This document shows positions 54,268-61,152 of a stretch of DNA of 64,000 nt, piece by piece. Position 1 is the first letter of the stretch; every line of letters begins with the position of its first letter. Origin of the DNA: Herbiconiux sp. VKM Ac-1786 (GTDB lineage Bacteria > Actinomycetota > Actinomycetes > Actinomycetales > Microbacteriaceae); contig NZ_JADKSG010000002.1 in NCBI RefSeq assembly GCF_015350805.1, positions 1,116,001-1,180,000 on the forward strand, written 5' to 3'. A model generated the notes under the pieces. That model had not been told where the DNA came from, searched no databases, and worked only from the letters and a program-made list of their open reading frames with translations. The position numbers and the translations under genes are program-made.

Positions 54268-54296
54268 CTGCGCGGAACCGAGCGTCCTCCGCGCAG
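54268..54296 (+). promoter_or_regulatory. Stem-loop in the uricase leader
   Basis: CTGCGCGGA and TCCGCGCAG form a perfect 9-bp stem with an 11-base loop, ending a few bases before the AGGAG of uricase. It could end allB transcripts or control uricase translation. Confidence 0.5.
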
Positions 54297-54309
54297 TGAG
54301 CAGGAGACC

Positions 54310-55233
54310 ATGGCCATCGTCCTCGGAGAGCACCAGTACGGCAAAGCCGAGAACCGCATCGTGCGCGTCTACCGCGACAGCCCGCGCCACGAGATCCACG
54401 ACGTCAACGTCTCCACCGCCCTGCGCGGAGCCTTCGACCCGGCCCACCTGACGGGCGACCAGGCCGCGGTGCTCCCGACCGACACCCAGAAGCAGACCGC
54501 CTACTCCTACGCCAAGGAGAAGGGGCTCACCTCGATCGAGCCCTACGGCCTCACCCTCGCGGCGCATTTCGTCGACGACGTCGAGCCCGTCACCGGCGCC
54601 CGCATCGAGATCGAGGAGTACGAGTGGGAGCGCGCCGTCGTCGACGGCGCGGAGCACGACCACACCTTCGTGCGCAAAGGTCAGGAGGTGCGCACCGCCG
54701 CCATCACGGTCGAGGGCGTCGGAGCCGAGCAGACCAGCCACGTCATCGGCGGGTTCAAAGACCTCGTGCTGCTGAAGACCACCGGCTCGGAGTTCACCGG
54801 CTTCCTCGAGGACTCCTACACGCTGCTCCCGCCGACCAACGACCGCATCATGGCCACCTCGCTCGTGGCCAAGTGGCGCTTCGTGATGGACGAGGTGGGC
54901 GACCCCGCCGCCTTCGACTGGGAGGGCGTGTACCTCGGCATCAAGCGCACCATGATCGAGGTCTTCGCCTCGCTGCACTCGCTCGCCCTGCAGCAGACGC
55001 TGTACGAGATGGGCAAGGCGGTGCTCGAGCAGTACCCGTTCCTCGCCGAGATCCGCATGTCGGCGCCGAACAAGCACCACTTTCTCTACGACCTGTCGCC
55101 GTTCGGTCAGACGAACGAGAACGAGGTCTTCAACGCGGATGACCGTCCCTACGGCCTCATCCAGGCCTCCGTCGTGCGCGACGACGCCCCCGCGGCCGGC
55201 TCGGCCTGGACGATCGCGGGCGGCTTCGCCTGA
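54310..55233 (+). CDS. pucL: Urate oxidase (uricase, cofactor-independent)
   Basis: Oxidises urate to 5-hydroxyisourate with O2, needing no cofactor. The 307-residue protein has two T-fold halves. NVSTALRGAF and LPTDTQKQTAYSYAKEKG contain the conserved Thr and Lys of the active site, and the C-terminal part carries MSAPNKHHFLYDLSPFGQTNENEVF (in pieces) with the conserved His/Asn region. The ATG has CAGGAG seven bases upstream. It follows allB and converges on uraH, whose stop is only 12 bases away. Confidence 0.96.
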   Translation: MAIVLGEHQYGKAENRIVRVYRDSPRHEIHDVNVSTALRGAFDPAHLTGDQAAVLPTDTQKQTAYSYAKEKGLTSIEPYGLTLAAHFVDDVEPVTGARIEIEEYEWERAVVDGAEHDHTFVRKGQEVRTAAITVEGVGAEQTSHVIGGFKDLVLLKTTGSEFTGFLEDSYTLLPPTNDRIMATSLVAKWRFVMDEVGDPAAFDWEGVYLGIKRTMIEVFASLHSLALQQTLYEMGKAVLEQYPFLAEIRMSAPNKHHFLYDLSPFGQTNENEVFNADDRPYGLIQASVVRDDAPAAGSAWTIAGGFA

Positions 55234-55245
55234 ACCGCTTTTCTC

Positions 55246-55590
55246 CTAACTGCCGCGGTAGGTGGAGTAGGCGAAGGGGCTGAGCAGCAGCGGCACGTGG
55301 TAGTGCGCCGCCGCGTCGCCGAGGTCGAAGGTGATCTGCACCTCGGGATAGAAGGCCTTCACCTCCTGCTCGGCGAAGTACGTCGCCGTGTCGAAGCTCA
55401 CGCGGTACCGACCCGGCTTCAGCGCCACGGGGCCGAGGTTGTTCACGCGGCCGTCCTCATCGGTCGTCGCCGACCCGATCATCACCCAGTTGCCCACCTC
55501 GTCGTGCTCGAGGATCACGGGCACCCCCGCCGCCGGGCGTCCGATCACGGAGTCGAGCACGTGCGTGGTCACGTGGCTGCGTTCGGTCAT
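55246..55590 (-). CDS. uraH: 5-hydroxyisourate hydrolase
   Basis: Hydrolyses 5-hydroxyisourate to OHCU. The 114-residue transthyretin-like protein has THVLDSVIGRPAAGVPV near the start and ends with the diagnostic tetrapeptide YRGS. Conserved His residues are in SHVTTHVLD and AHYHVPLLLSPF. I choose the ATG at 55590, preceded by AGAGGAG. A much longer open frame in this phase crosses uraD and is not coding. It follows uraD by 32 bases. Confidence 0.96.
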   Translation of the reverse strand: MTERSHVTTHVLDSVIGRPAAGVPVILEHDEVGNWVMIGSATTDEDGRVNNLGPVALKPGRYRVSFDTATYFAEQEVKAFYPEVQITFDLGDAAAHYHVPLLLSPFAYSTYRGS

Positions 55591-55622
55591 GCTGCTCCTC
55601 TTATAGGGAAGGTCGACGGCGC

Positions 55623-56132
55623 TCAGTCGGCGGCCGGGTCGGGCGGGTACAGGCTCGCGAGCCGCAGCATCGTGATGTCGTGCAGCTCCCCGGCGACGAC
55701 GACCGCCTCGGCCGCCTCGTCGAGCAGCAGCCTCCGCCGCAGCTCCTGCAGGATCTCCGCCCGCCCCCGCCCCGCCGCCCGGATGAGGAACACCCGGTCG
55801 AACCGCGCCTCGTACTCCCGGTTGCCCGCGGCGATCTCCTCGGCGAGCGCCGCGTCCGAAGCGTCGGCCGCCGACTGCTCCGAGCGGCTGAACCGCTGCG
55901 CCTGCCCATCGCCGGCGGCCCGCTCCCCGATCCGCGGGTGATGCGCGAGCGCGGCATCCACCTCGTCCGGCGTCAGCGACGACGCCACCCGGTCGGCCAC
56001 CGCGAGCAGCTGGTCGTGCGACGAGAACGGCGCCGCGGCCGCCACCTCCGCCACGAACCGCTCCACCCCGAGGCACGACCGCAGCGCCTCCCGGAACTCC
56101 GGGCCGTCGACGGGCGCAGGCGCGTTCTCCAT
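55623..56132 (-). CDS. uraD: OHCU decarboxylase
   Basis: Decarboxylates 2-oxo-4-hydroxy-4-carboxy-5-ureidoimidazoline to S-allantoin. The 169-residue helical protein has the catalytic-histidine motif LAHHPRIGERAAG and the Glu-Gln/Ser-rich stretch SRSEQSAADASDAAL, then YEARFDRVFLIRAAGR, all typical. It heads the uraD-uraH operon. Its ATG follows TAAGCT by six bases, and this -10 box overlaps the -10 box of the divergent MocA-like gene by two bases. Confidence 0.95.
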   Translation of the reverse strand: MENAPAPVDGPEFREALRSCLGVERFVAEVAAAAPFSSHDQLLAVADRVASSLTPDEVDAALAHHPRIGERAAGDGQAQRFSRSEQSAADASDAALAEEIAAGNREYEARFDRVFLIRAAGRGRAEILQELRRRLLLDEAAEAVVVAGELHDITMLRLASLYPPDPAAD

Positions 56133-56138
56133 GCCCCC

Positions 56139-56144
56139 AGCTTA
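56139..56144 (-). promoter_or_regulatory. -10 box TAAGCT of uraD (leaderless)
   Basis: TAAGCT, six bases, ATG of uraD on the minus strand. It shares positions 56143-56144 with the -10 box of the divergent gene. Confidence 0.6.
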
Positions 56145-56148
56145 CGAT
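56143..56148 (+). promoter_or_regulatory. -10 box TACGAT of the MocA-like gene (leaderless)
   Basis: TACGAT, six bases, ATG at 56155. The GAGGG run is only one base from the ATG, so leaderless initiation is more likely than ribosome-site initiation. Confidence 0.58.
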
Positions 56149-56154
56149 GAGGGC

Positions 56155-56793
56155 ATGCCCCCCTCCCGCTCGATCGGCGTGCTGCTCGCCGCCGGCGCCG
56201 GCCGCCGCATGGGCCGGCCGAAGGCCCTGGTCGAGGGCGCCGACGGCGAGCCCTGGTCGGCCCGCGGCATCCGGATGCTGCTCGACGGCGGCTGCGACGA
56301 GGTGCTCGTCGTGCTCGGCGCCCGCGCCGACGAGGCCCGCTCCCTCCTGGCGGGCCCCCTCGCCGATCCGCGGGTGAGGGCGACGGATGCCCGGGACTGG
56401 GCCGAGGGTCTCTCCGCCTCCCTGGCGCACGGCGTGGGCGCGGCGGTCGAGGCCGGCGCCGACGTCGTCGTGGTGACGCTCGTCGACCTGCCCGCCCTCC
56501 GCCCCGAGGCCGTGGAGCGCCTCCGCGCCGGCGCCCACCGCGGCACCCTCGCGCAGGCGTTCTACGACGGGCGTCCCGGGCATCCGGTGGTCATCGGAGC
56601 CGACCACGCCGAGGCGCTCCTCGCCGCCCTGGCCGCGGGCGGCGGGAGCGGCTCCGTGCGCGCCGACCGCGGTGCCCGGGCGTTCCTTTCCGCGAACGGG
56701 GCGACGGAGGTCGACTGCAGCGACCTCGGCGGGGGTGACGACATCGACCGGCCGGTGCGAGCATCCGGAGCACCTTCTGGGAACCGGGAATGA
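56155..56793 (+). CDS. mocA: MocA-like molybdenum cofactor nucleotidyltransferase
   Basis: A 212-residue NTP transferase that would join CMP to Moco for xanthine-dehydrogenase-family enzymes. The nucleotide-binding motif is VLLAAGAGRRMGRPKAL, followed by VVVVTLVDLPALRP (metal-binding Asp) and GRPGHPVVIG. I prefer the ATG at 56155 over 56131 because of the -10 box spacing. Relatives with other substrates exist, so MocA rather than another NTP transferase rests on context with XdhC and the molybdenum hydroxylase. The next gene follows after 28 bases. Confidence 0.82.
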   Translation: MPPSRSIGVLLAAGAGRRMGRPKALVEGADGEPWSARGIRMLLDGGCDEVLVVLGARADEARSLLAGPLADPRVRATDARDWAEGLSASLAHGVGAAVEAGADVVVVTLVDLPALRPEAVERLRAGAHRGTLAQAFYDGRPGHPVVIGADHAEALLAALAAGGGSGSVRADRGARAFLSANGATEVDCSDLGGGDDIDRPVRASGAPSGNRE

Positions 56794-56821
56794 ACCCGCG
56801 CGAGGAGAGTTGACTGTCGGT

Positions 56822-57478
56822 ATGACTGCAACAGGGCTCACCACCATCGGTTTCATCGGCGCCGGCAACATCGGCGGACAGCTCGCGCGGCTCGCCGTCG
56901 CCCACGGCTACTCGGTCGTGATCAGCAACTCGCGCGGGCCCGAGACGCTCGACTCGCTCGTCGCCGAGCTCGGCCCGCAGGCGCGCGCCGCCACCCCGGC
57001 CGAGGCCGCGGAGGCCGGCGACCTCGTCGTCGTGACCGTGCCGCTCAAGGCCTACCAGGCGGTGCCGGTCGAGCCGCTGGCCGGCAAGACCGTGATCGAC
57101 ACGAACAACTACTACTTCGAGCGCGACGGGCACATCGCCGAGCTCGACGAGGAGAAGACCACCGTCTCCCAGATGCTGCAGGAGCACCTGCCGACCTCGA
57201 CGATCGTCAAGGCGTTCAACAACATCATGGCGGCCGACCTCACCACCGATGGACTCCCGGCCGGCGACCCCGACCGTCGCGGCCTCCCGATCGCGGGCGA
57301 CGACGCGGCCGCGAAGGCGCTCGTCTCGACCCTCCTCGACGAGTTCGGCTTCGACGCCGTCGACGCGGGCCCCCTGGCCGACAGCTGGCGCTTCGAGCGC
57401 GACCGCCCGGCCTACGTCGTGCGCATGACGGCGGCGGAGATCCCCGCCAAGCTCGCCGAGGCCGGCACCCGCCCCTAA
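56822..57478 (+). CDS. NAD(P)-binding oxidoreductase of the F420-dependent NADP reductase/NpdG-like family
   Basis: A 218-residue single-domain Rossmann protein. The N-terminus TTIGFIGAGNIGGQLARLAVAHGYSV (in pieces) binds NAD(P), and SNSRGPETL suggests NADP through Ser/Arg. KAFNNIMAADL matches the family landmark. Relatives reduce F420 or act on other small substrates, and its role here is not defined. It may be co-transcribed with the MocA-like gene. It converges on the RpiR gene across a long hairpin. Confidence 0.82.
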   Translation: MTATGLTTIGFIGAGNIGGQLARLAVAHGYSVVISNSRGPETLDSLVAELGPQARAATPAEAAEAGDLVVVTVPLKAYQAVPVEPLAGKTVIDTNNYYFERDGHIAELDEEKTTVSQMLQEHLPTSTIVKAFNNIMAADLTTDGLPAGDPDRRGLPIAGDDAAAKALVSTLLDEFGFDAVDAGPLADSWRFERDRPAYVVRMTAAEIPAKLAEAGTRP

Positions 57479-57491
57479 CCCCGCCCCCTTC

Positions 57492-57549
57492 GCGAGTGGT
57501 CACTTTTCGCCCGAAACACGAGCTTTTAGGGCGAAAAGTGACCACTCGC
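57492..57549. terminator. Perfect 21-bp hairpin between convergent genes
   Basis: Arms at 57492-57512 and 57529-57549 are exact inverted copies (GCGAGTGGTCACTTTTCGC plus two bases) around a 16-base loop. It fills most of the gap between two converging genes. The TTTT/AAAA within the stem gives a short T-tract on both strands. It may also be a dispersed genomic repeat. Confidence 0.78.
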
Positions 57550-57565
57550 CGGGAGATGAGCGGGG

Positions 57566-58411
57566 CTACGGCTGCTCGAGCTCGCCGAAGGCGTCGTAGA
57601 GCGTGTTGATCGCGGCGATGCGCGTGCGGCTGTCACGAGCGTGCGCCGCGAGCGTGTTCGACGCCAGCACGTTCGCCAGGCTCATCGCGCTGGCGTAGCT
57701 GTCGAGGGGTGAGACGCTGTCGATCGGGCACTCGATCCAGACGCTCGCGAACTCGGCGTAGCGGCGGGCCGAGGGGTCGCCGATCAGGATGACCGGCACA
57801 CCCCGCGCGGCGATGCCCGCGATCATCCGCCCGAACCCCGCGGGTCGCCGACGGAAGCCGAGCACGACGGCGGTGTCCCGCGCATCCCGCTCGGCGAACT
57901 CCTCGGCGAGGGTCTGCCCGGGCAGGGGCGCGAGCAGCACGGAGTCGCGCGCCTGGGCCAGCTGCTCGCGCAGGTGCACGGCGACCGGGTAGCTGTTGCG
58001 GAGGCCGACGATCGTCACCGTGCGCCCCCGCACGAGCAGCGAGGTCGCCTGCTCGAGCCGCTCGGGCCCGAGGGCGTCGAGGCAGCGGCGCAGGTTCTCG
58101 ACCTCACGCACGAGGTGGGCCGAGAGGTCGGCCGTCGCGCCCGGGGTGGTGCCGCCGACGGGCACTCCCGAGGAGCGGAGCGACCGCGCGTGCTCCCGCA
58201 CCTCCTGCGCGTTCTCGAAGCCGAGCCGCCGGAACAGGCGCGACACGGTCGCCTTCGACACGCCGCTGCGCTGCGCGAGCTCGGTGCCCGAGTAGACCGC
58301 GAGGTCGCTGAGGTGGTCGAGGATGAAGTCGGCCGCCCGCTGCTCCTGCGGCGACAGCTCGCCGTAGCTGCGGTCGATCCGCTGGCCGATGTTCATCGTC
58401 TGCACGCTCAT
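57566..58411 (-). CDS. RpiR family transcriptional regulator
   Basis: A 281-residue regulator. An HTH_6 domain (about 8-80: QRIDRSYGELSPQEQRAADFI, GVSKATVSRLFRRLGFENAQEV in pieces) is followed by a SIS domain (about 130-260: VTIVGLRNSYPVAVHLREQL, PVILIGDP) that binds a small effector, often a sugar phosphate or, in purine operons, a ureide. It lies last in the pucG-allC operon, 13 bases after allC, so it likely controls this pathway. I choose the ATG at 58411, giving MSVQTMNIGQRI; a longer frame has no similarity. Confidence 0.92.
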   Translation of the reverse strand: MSVQTMNIGQRIDRSYGELSPQEQRAADFILDHLSDLAVYSGTELAQRSGVSKATVSRLFRRLGFENAQEVREHARSLRSSGVPVGGTTPGATADLSAHLVREVENLRRCLDALGPERLEQATSLLVRGRTVTIVGLRNSYPVAVHLREQLAQARDSVLLAPLPGQTLAEEFAERDARDTAVVLGFRRRPAGFGRMIAGIAARGVPVILIGDPSARRYAEFASVWIECPIDSVSPLDSYASAMSLANVLASNTLAAHARDSRTRIAAINTLYDAFGELEQP

Positions 58412-58424
58412 CCGTCGCCCGCTC

Positions 58425-59759
58425 TCAGGCGTTCTCGCCCGAGGCGGCCGGCGCCGATGCAGATGCCGAGGCCGAGGCCGCCGCCACGGACGAGGCCAGC
58501 GTCGCATCGGCCACCGCCAGCACCGCCCGCTCGAACGCATCGATCGTCGCAGCGACATCCGCCTCGGTCACGTACTCGGCCGGGTTGTGGCTCACCCCGC
58601 CCTCGCACCGGACGAACAGCATCCCGATCTCGGTGATCGCCGCGATCGCCATCGCGTCGTGCCCCGCCTTCGAGAACAGCGACATGGGCCGCCGATCGCC
58701 GGTCGAGCGGATGCCCTCCCCCACCGCCGCCCGCAACCGCGCACTGCACTCCGCCGCCGGTGCCGAGTGCGTCTCGATGCTCTCCCACGACAGCCGCCGC
58801 TGCCGGCAGATGTCGGTCAGCATGTCCTGGACGACCGTCCAGATCCGGTCCCGCTCGCTGTCGTACTCGCCCCGCAGATCGAGGCTGAACTCCACCTCGC
58901 CCGGAATCACGTTGACCGCTCCCGGCGACACCTGCAGATGCCCGACGGTGGCGATGAGCTGCGCCGACCGGGCGATCCGCTCGATCGCGAGGATCGCGTC
59001 CGCCGCCCCCGCGAGCGCGTCCCGCCGCCGCTCGTAGGGCGTGCCCGAGTGCCCCGCGCGCCCCGTGATCGTGATCAGGAACCGCCGGGCCCCCGCGATC
59101 GACGACACGATCCCGAGCGCCTTGCCCTCGTCCTCGAGGTAGGGGCCCTGCTCGATGTGGGCTTCGAGGTACCCCACGAACTCCTCGGGCCGCCGCGCAG
59201 CATCCTGAACCTTCGACGGGTCGAGCCCGAAGTCGAGAAAAGCCTGGTGCAGGCTCACCCCGTGCTCGTCGAGCAGCTCCCACCAGGCGGGGTCGAAGGT
59301 GCCCGCGTACGCCCGCGAGCCGATCAGCGCCCGGCCGAAGCGGGTGCCCTCCTCGTCGGCGAAGGCCACGACCTCGAGGGCGAACGGCAGCGCGCGACCA
59401 GACGAGCGGATGCGCTGCACCACCGCGATGGCCGTCAAGACCCCGAGGATGCCGTCGTACTTCCCCGCCCGCGGCACCGTGTCGAGGTGCGACCCGAGCA
59501 GCAGCGCCGGAAGCCCGGGCTCTGCGCCTTCGAGGCGGCCGCACTGGTTGCCCGCGGCGTCCTGCCAGGTGGTCATGCCGGCCTCGCGCATCCACTCGGC
59601 GGCGATCGCGTTGACGGCGGCGTGCTCGCGTGAGAGGTTCACCCGCTGGATCAGCCCGCCCGGCAGCGACGAGTGCGTCGCCAGCAGGTCGCACCGCTTC
59701 AGCACGACGGCGGCCGTCGTGTCGGCCGGCACCTCGCGAACAGCGTCGGTGCCCGTCAC
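58425..59759 (-). CDS. allC: Allantoate amidohydrolase (M20 family)
   Basis: Hydrolyses allantoate to ureidoglycine, ammonia and CO2. The 444-residue M20 metallopeptidase-fold enzyme shows LLLGSHLDTVPRAGKYDGILG, VAFADEEGTRFGRALIGSRA, AHIEQGPYLEDEG, GRAGHSGTPYERRRDAL and SKAGHDAMAIA, which supply the binuclear metal site and the allantoate-type Arg/His residues. N-carbamoyl amino acid hydrolases are close relatives; the neighbouring pucG and allB favour allantoate. The GTG start overlaps the pucG stop (GTGA). The C-terminus ends in a Ser/Ala-rich tail. Confidence 0.9.
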   Translation of the reverse strand: MTGTDAVREVPADTTAAVVLKRCDLLATHSSLPGGLIQRVNLSREHAAVNAIAAEWMREAGMTTWQDAAGNQCGRLEGAEPGLPALLLGSHLDTVPRAGKYDGILGVLTAIAVVQRIRSSGRALPFALEVVAFADEEGTRFGRALIGSRAYAGTFDPAWWELLDEHGVSLHQAFLDFGLDPSKVQDAARRPEEFVGYLEAHIEQGPYLEDEGKALGIVSSIAGARRFLITITGRAGHSGTPYERRRDALAGAADAILAIERIARSAQLIATVGHLQVSPGAVNVIPGEVEFSLDLRGEYDSERDRIWTVVQDMLTDICRQRRLSWESIETHSAPAAECSARLRAAVGEGIRSTGDRRPMSLFSKAGHDAMAIAAITEIGMLFVRCEGGVSHNPAEYVTEADVAATIDAFERAVLAVADATLASSVAAASASASASAPAASGENA

Positions 59760-60994
59760 GCCCCGGCCCCCTCGTACACGCCATAGGCCGCTTCCACCGC
59801 AGCCCCCGGCGCCCCCGCCGCCCCGTTGCGCCGCAGCACCTGCTCGAGCGCGGCCAGCGTCGTGAGCACCGCGTCCTTCCGCGCGTTGTACCCCATCGTC
59901 CCGATCCGCCACACCTTGCCGTGCAGCGGCCCGAACGAGGTGCCGATCTCGATCCCGAAGTCCTCGAGCATCTCCCCGCGCACCGCGTCACCGGTGACCC
60001 CGTCGGGGATCTGCACCGCCACCACGTTGTTCATCTTCGCCGCGGGGTCGCCGAACACGGTCAGCCCGAGACCCTCGACGCCCGCGAGCATGGCGGCCCC
60101 GTGCATCCGGTGCCTCTCGATGGTGGCGTCGAGCCCCTCCTCGACGATGATGCGCGCGCACTCGCGGGCGCCGTAGAGCATCGTGGTGGCCTCGGTGTGG
60201 TGGTTGAGGCGCTTCTCGCCCCAGTAGTCGAAGATCATGGCGAGGTCGAAATAGTTCGAGCGGATGCGCGACTCACGGATCTCGTCGGAGGACCCCGCGA
60301 TCCCCGCCTCGATGCTCTTCCGCGACTCGATGCGCTCGACGGCCTTCGCCGAGAACGTCGCGGGTGCCGACCCGGACGGTCCCCCGAGGCACTTCTGCAG
60401 CCCCGCCGTCACGGCGTCGAGCCCGAGCGCATCCGCGTCGAACGCGTTGCCGGCGAGCGACGCGGTGACGTCGGTATAGAACAGCACGCCGTGCTTCGCG
60501 CAGAGCTCGCCGAGGCCCTCGAGCGGCTGGGCGAGCGTGGTGCTGGTGTCGCCGTGCACGACGGCGAGGAGGGCGGGTTTCACGCGCACGATGGCCTCCT
60601 CGATCTCGCGCTCGGTGAAGACGGTGCCCCACTCGCGCTCGATCACGTGCACCTCGGCGCCGGCGCGCTCGGCGATCTCGCGCAGCAGGTGCCCGAATCG
60701 GCCGAACACGGGCACGAGCACGCGGTCGCCGGGGGCGACGAGCGACAGGATTGCCGCCTCGATGCCCGCGCGCGAGGTGCCGTCGATCAGCAGCGTCTGC
60801 TCGTTCGCCGTGCGGAAGACCTGCCGGTACAGGCCCATGGTCTCGGTCATGTACGCCGTCATCGCGGGGTCGTACTGGCCGACGAGCTGCGCCGACATCG
60901 CACGCAGCACGCGCGGATCGGCGTTGATCGGGCCGGGGCCCATCAACAGGCGCGGCGGCGGGTTGATCTGAAGAAGGTCGGGCGGGGTGCTCAT
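59756..60994 (-). CDS. pucG: (S)-ureidoglycine-glyoxylate aminotransferase
   Basis: Class V PLP aminotransferase of 412 residues. The PLP lysine is in TAGLQKCLGGPSGSAP, preceded by FYTDVTASLAGNAF with the conserved Asp. LLMGPGPINADPRVL at the start is typical of the AGXT/PucG group. It transfers the amino group of ureidoglycine to glyoxylate, giving glycine and oxalurate. Alanine-glyoxylate aminotransferase is the closest alternative, but the coupled allC gene strongly favours PucG. GAGGAG lies four bases before the ATG at 60994. Confidence 0.86.
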   Translation of the reverse strand: MSTPPDLLQINPPPRLLMGPGPINADPRVLRAMSAQLVGQYDPAMTAYMTETMGLYRQVFRTANEQTLLIDGTSRAGIEAAILSLVAPGDRVLVPVFGRFGHLLREIAERAGAEVHVIEREWGTVFTEREIEEAIVRVKPALLAVVHGDTSTTLAQPLEGLGELCAKHGVLFYTDVTASLAGNAFDADALGLDAVTAGLQKCLGGPSGSAPATFSAKAVERIESRKSIEAGIAGSSDEIRESRIRSNYFDLAMIFDYWGEKRLNHHTEATTMLYGARECARIIVEEGLDATIERHRMHGAAMLAGVEGLGLTVFGDPAAKMNNVVAVQIPDGVTGDAVRGEMLEDFGIEIGTSFGPLHGKVWRIGTMGYNARKDAVLTTLAALEQVLRRNGAAGAPGAAVEAAYGVYEGAGA

Positions 60995-61013
60995 CGGTCT
61001 CCTCGAAAAGTCT

Positions 61014-61060
61014 GTTTCGTCGCCGCCCAGTCTACGAAACGCGTGTTTCACCCGTGTTTC
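61014..61060. promoter_or_regulatory. GAAAC/GTTTC motif cluster upstream of pucG-allC-rpiR
   Basis: GTTTC at 61014-61018, the palindrome GAAACGCGTGTTTC at 61036-61049, and a direct repeat CGTGTTTC at 61042-61049 and 61053-61060 (one helical turn apart) lie before the pucG start. The same core CGAAAC recurs upstream of the amidase operon near 63954-63979. RpiR is the obvious candidate to bind it. Confidence 0.6.
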
Positions 61061-61068
61061 GCGTCCGC

Positions 61069-61152
61069 GCGTGTACGCTCCGGACTGATTTTCGAGGGGT
61101 CGGCGACCACTATGGTCGCGGTGGCCCGGATATCATTCCGGAGCGTACACGC
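61069..61152. terminator. Nested inverted repeats after the amidase gene
   Basis: A perfect 16-bp inverted repeat (GCGTGTACGCTCCGGA at 61069-61084; complement at 61137-61152) encloses a smaller hairpin GCGACC-ACTAT-GGTCGC (61103-61119). The right arm lies inside the last codons of the amidase gene. It probably ends the acetamidase-amidase transcript before the pucG promoter. Confidence 0.65.

Noticed and set aside
55246-56871. A 541-residue reading that joins uraH to upstream sequence
   Set aside because: Only the last 114 residues are protein-like (UraH). The rest is an out-of-frame reading of uraD and an antisense reading of mocA.
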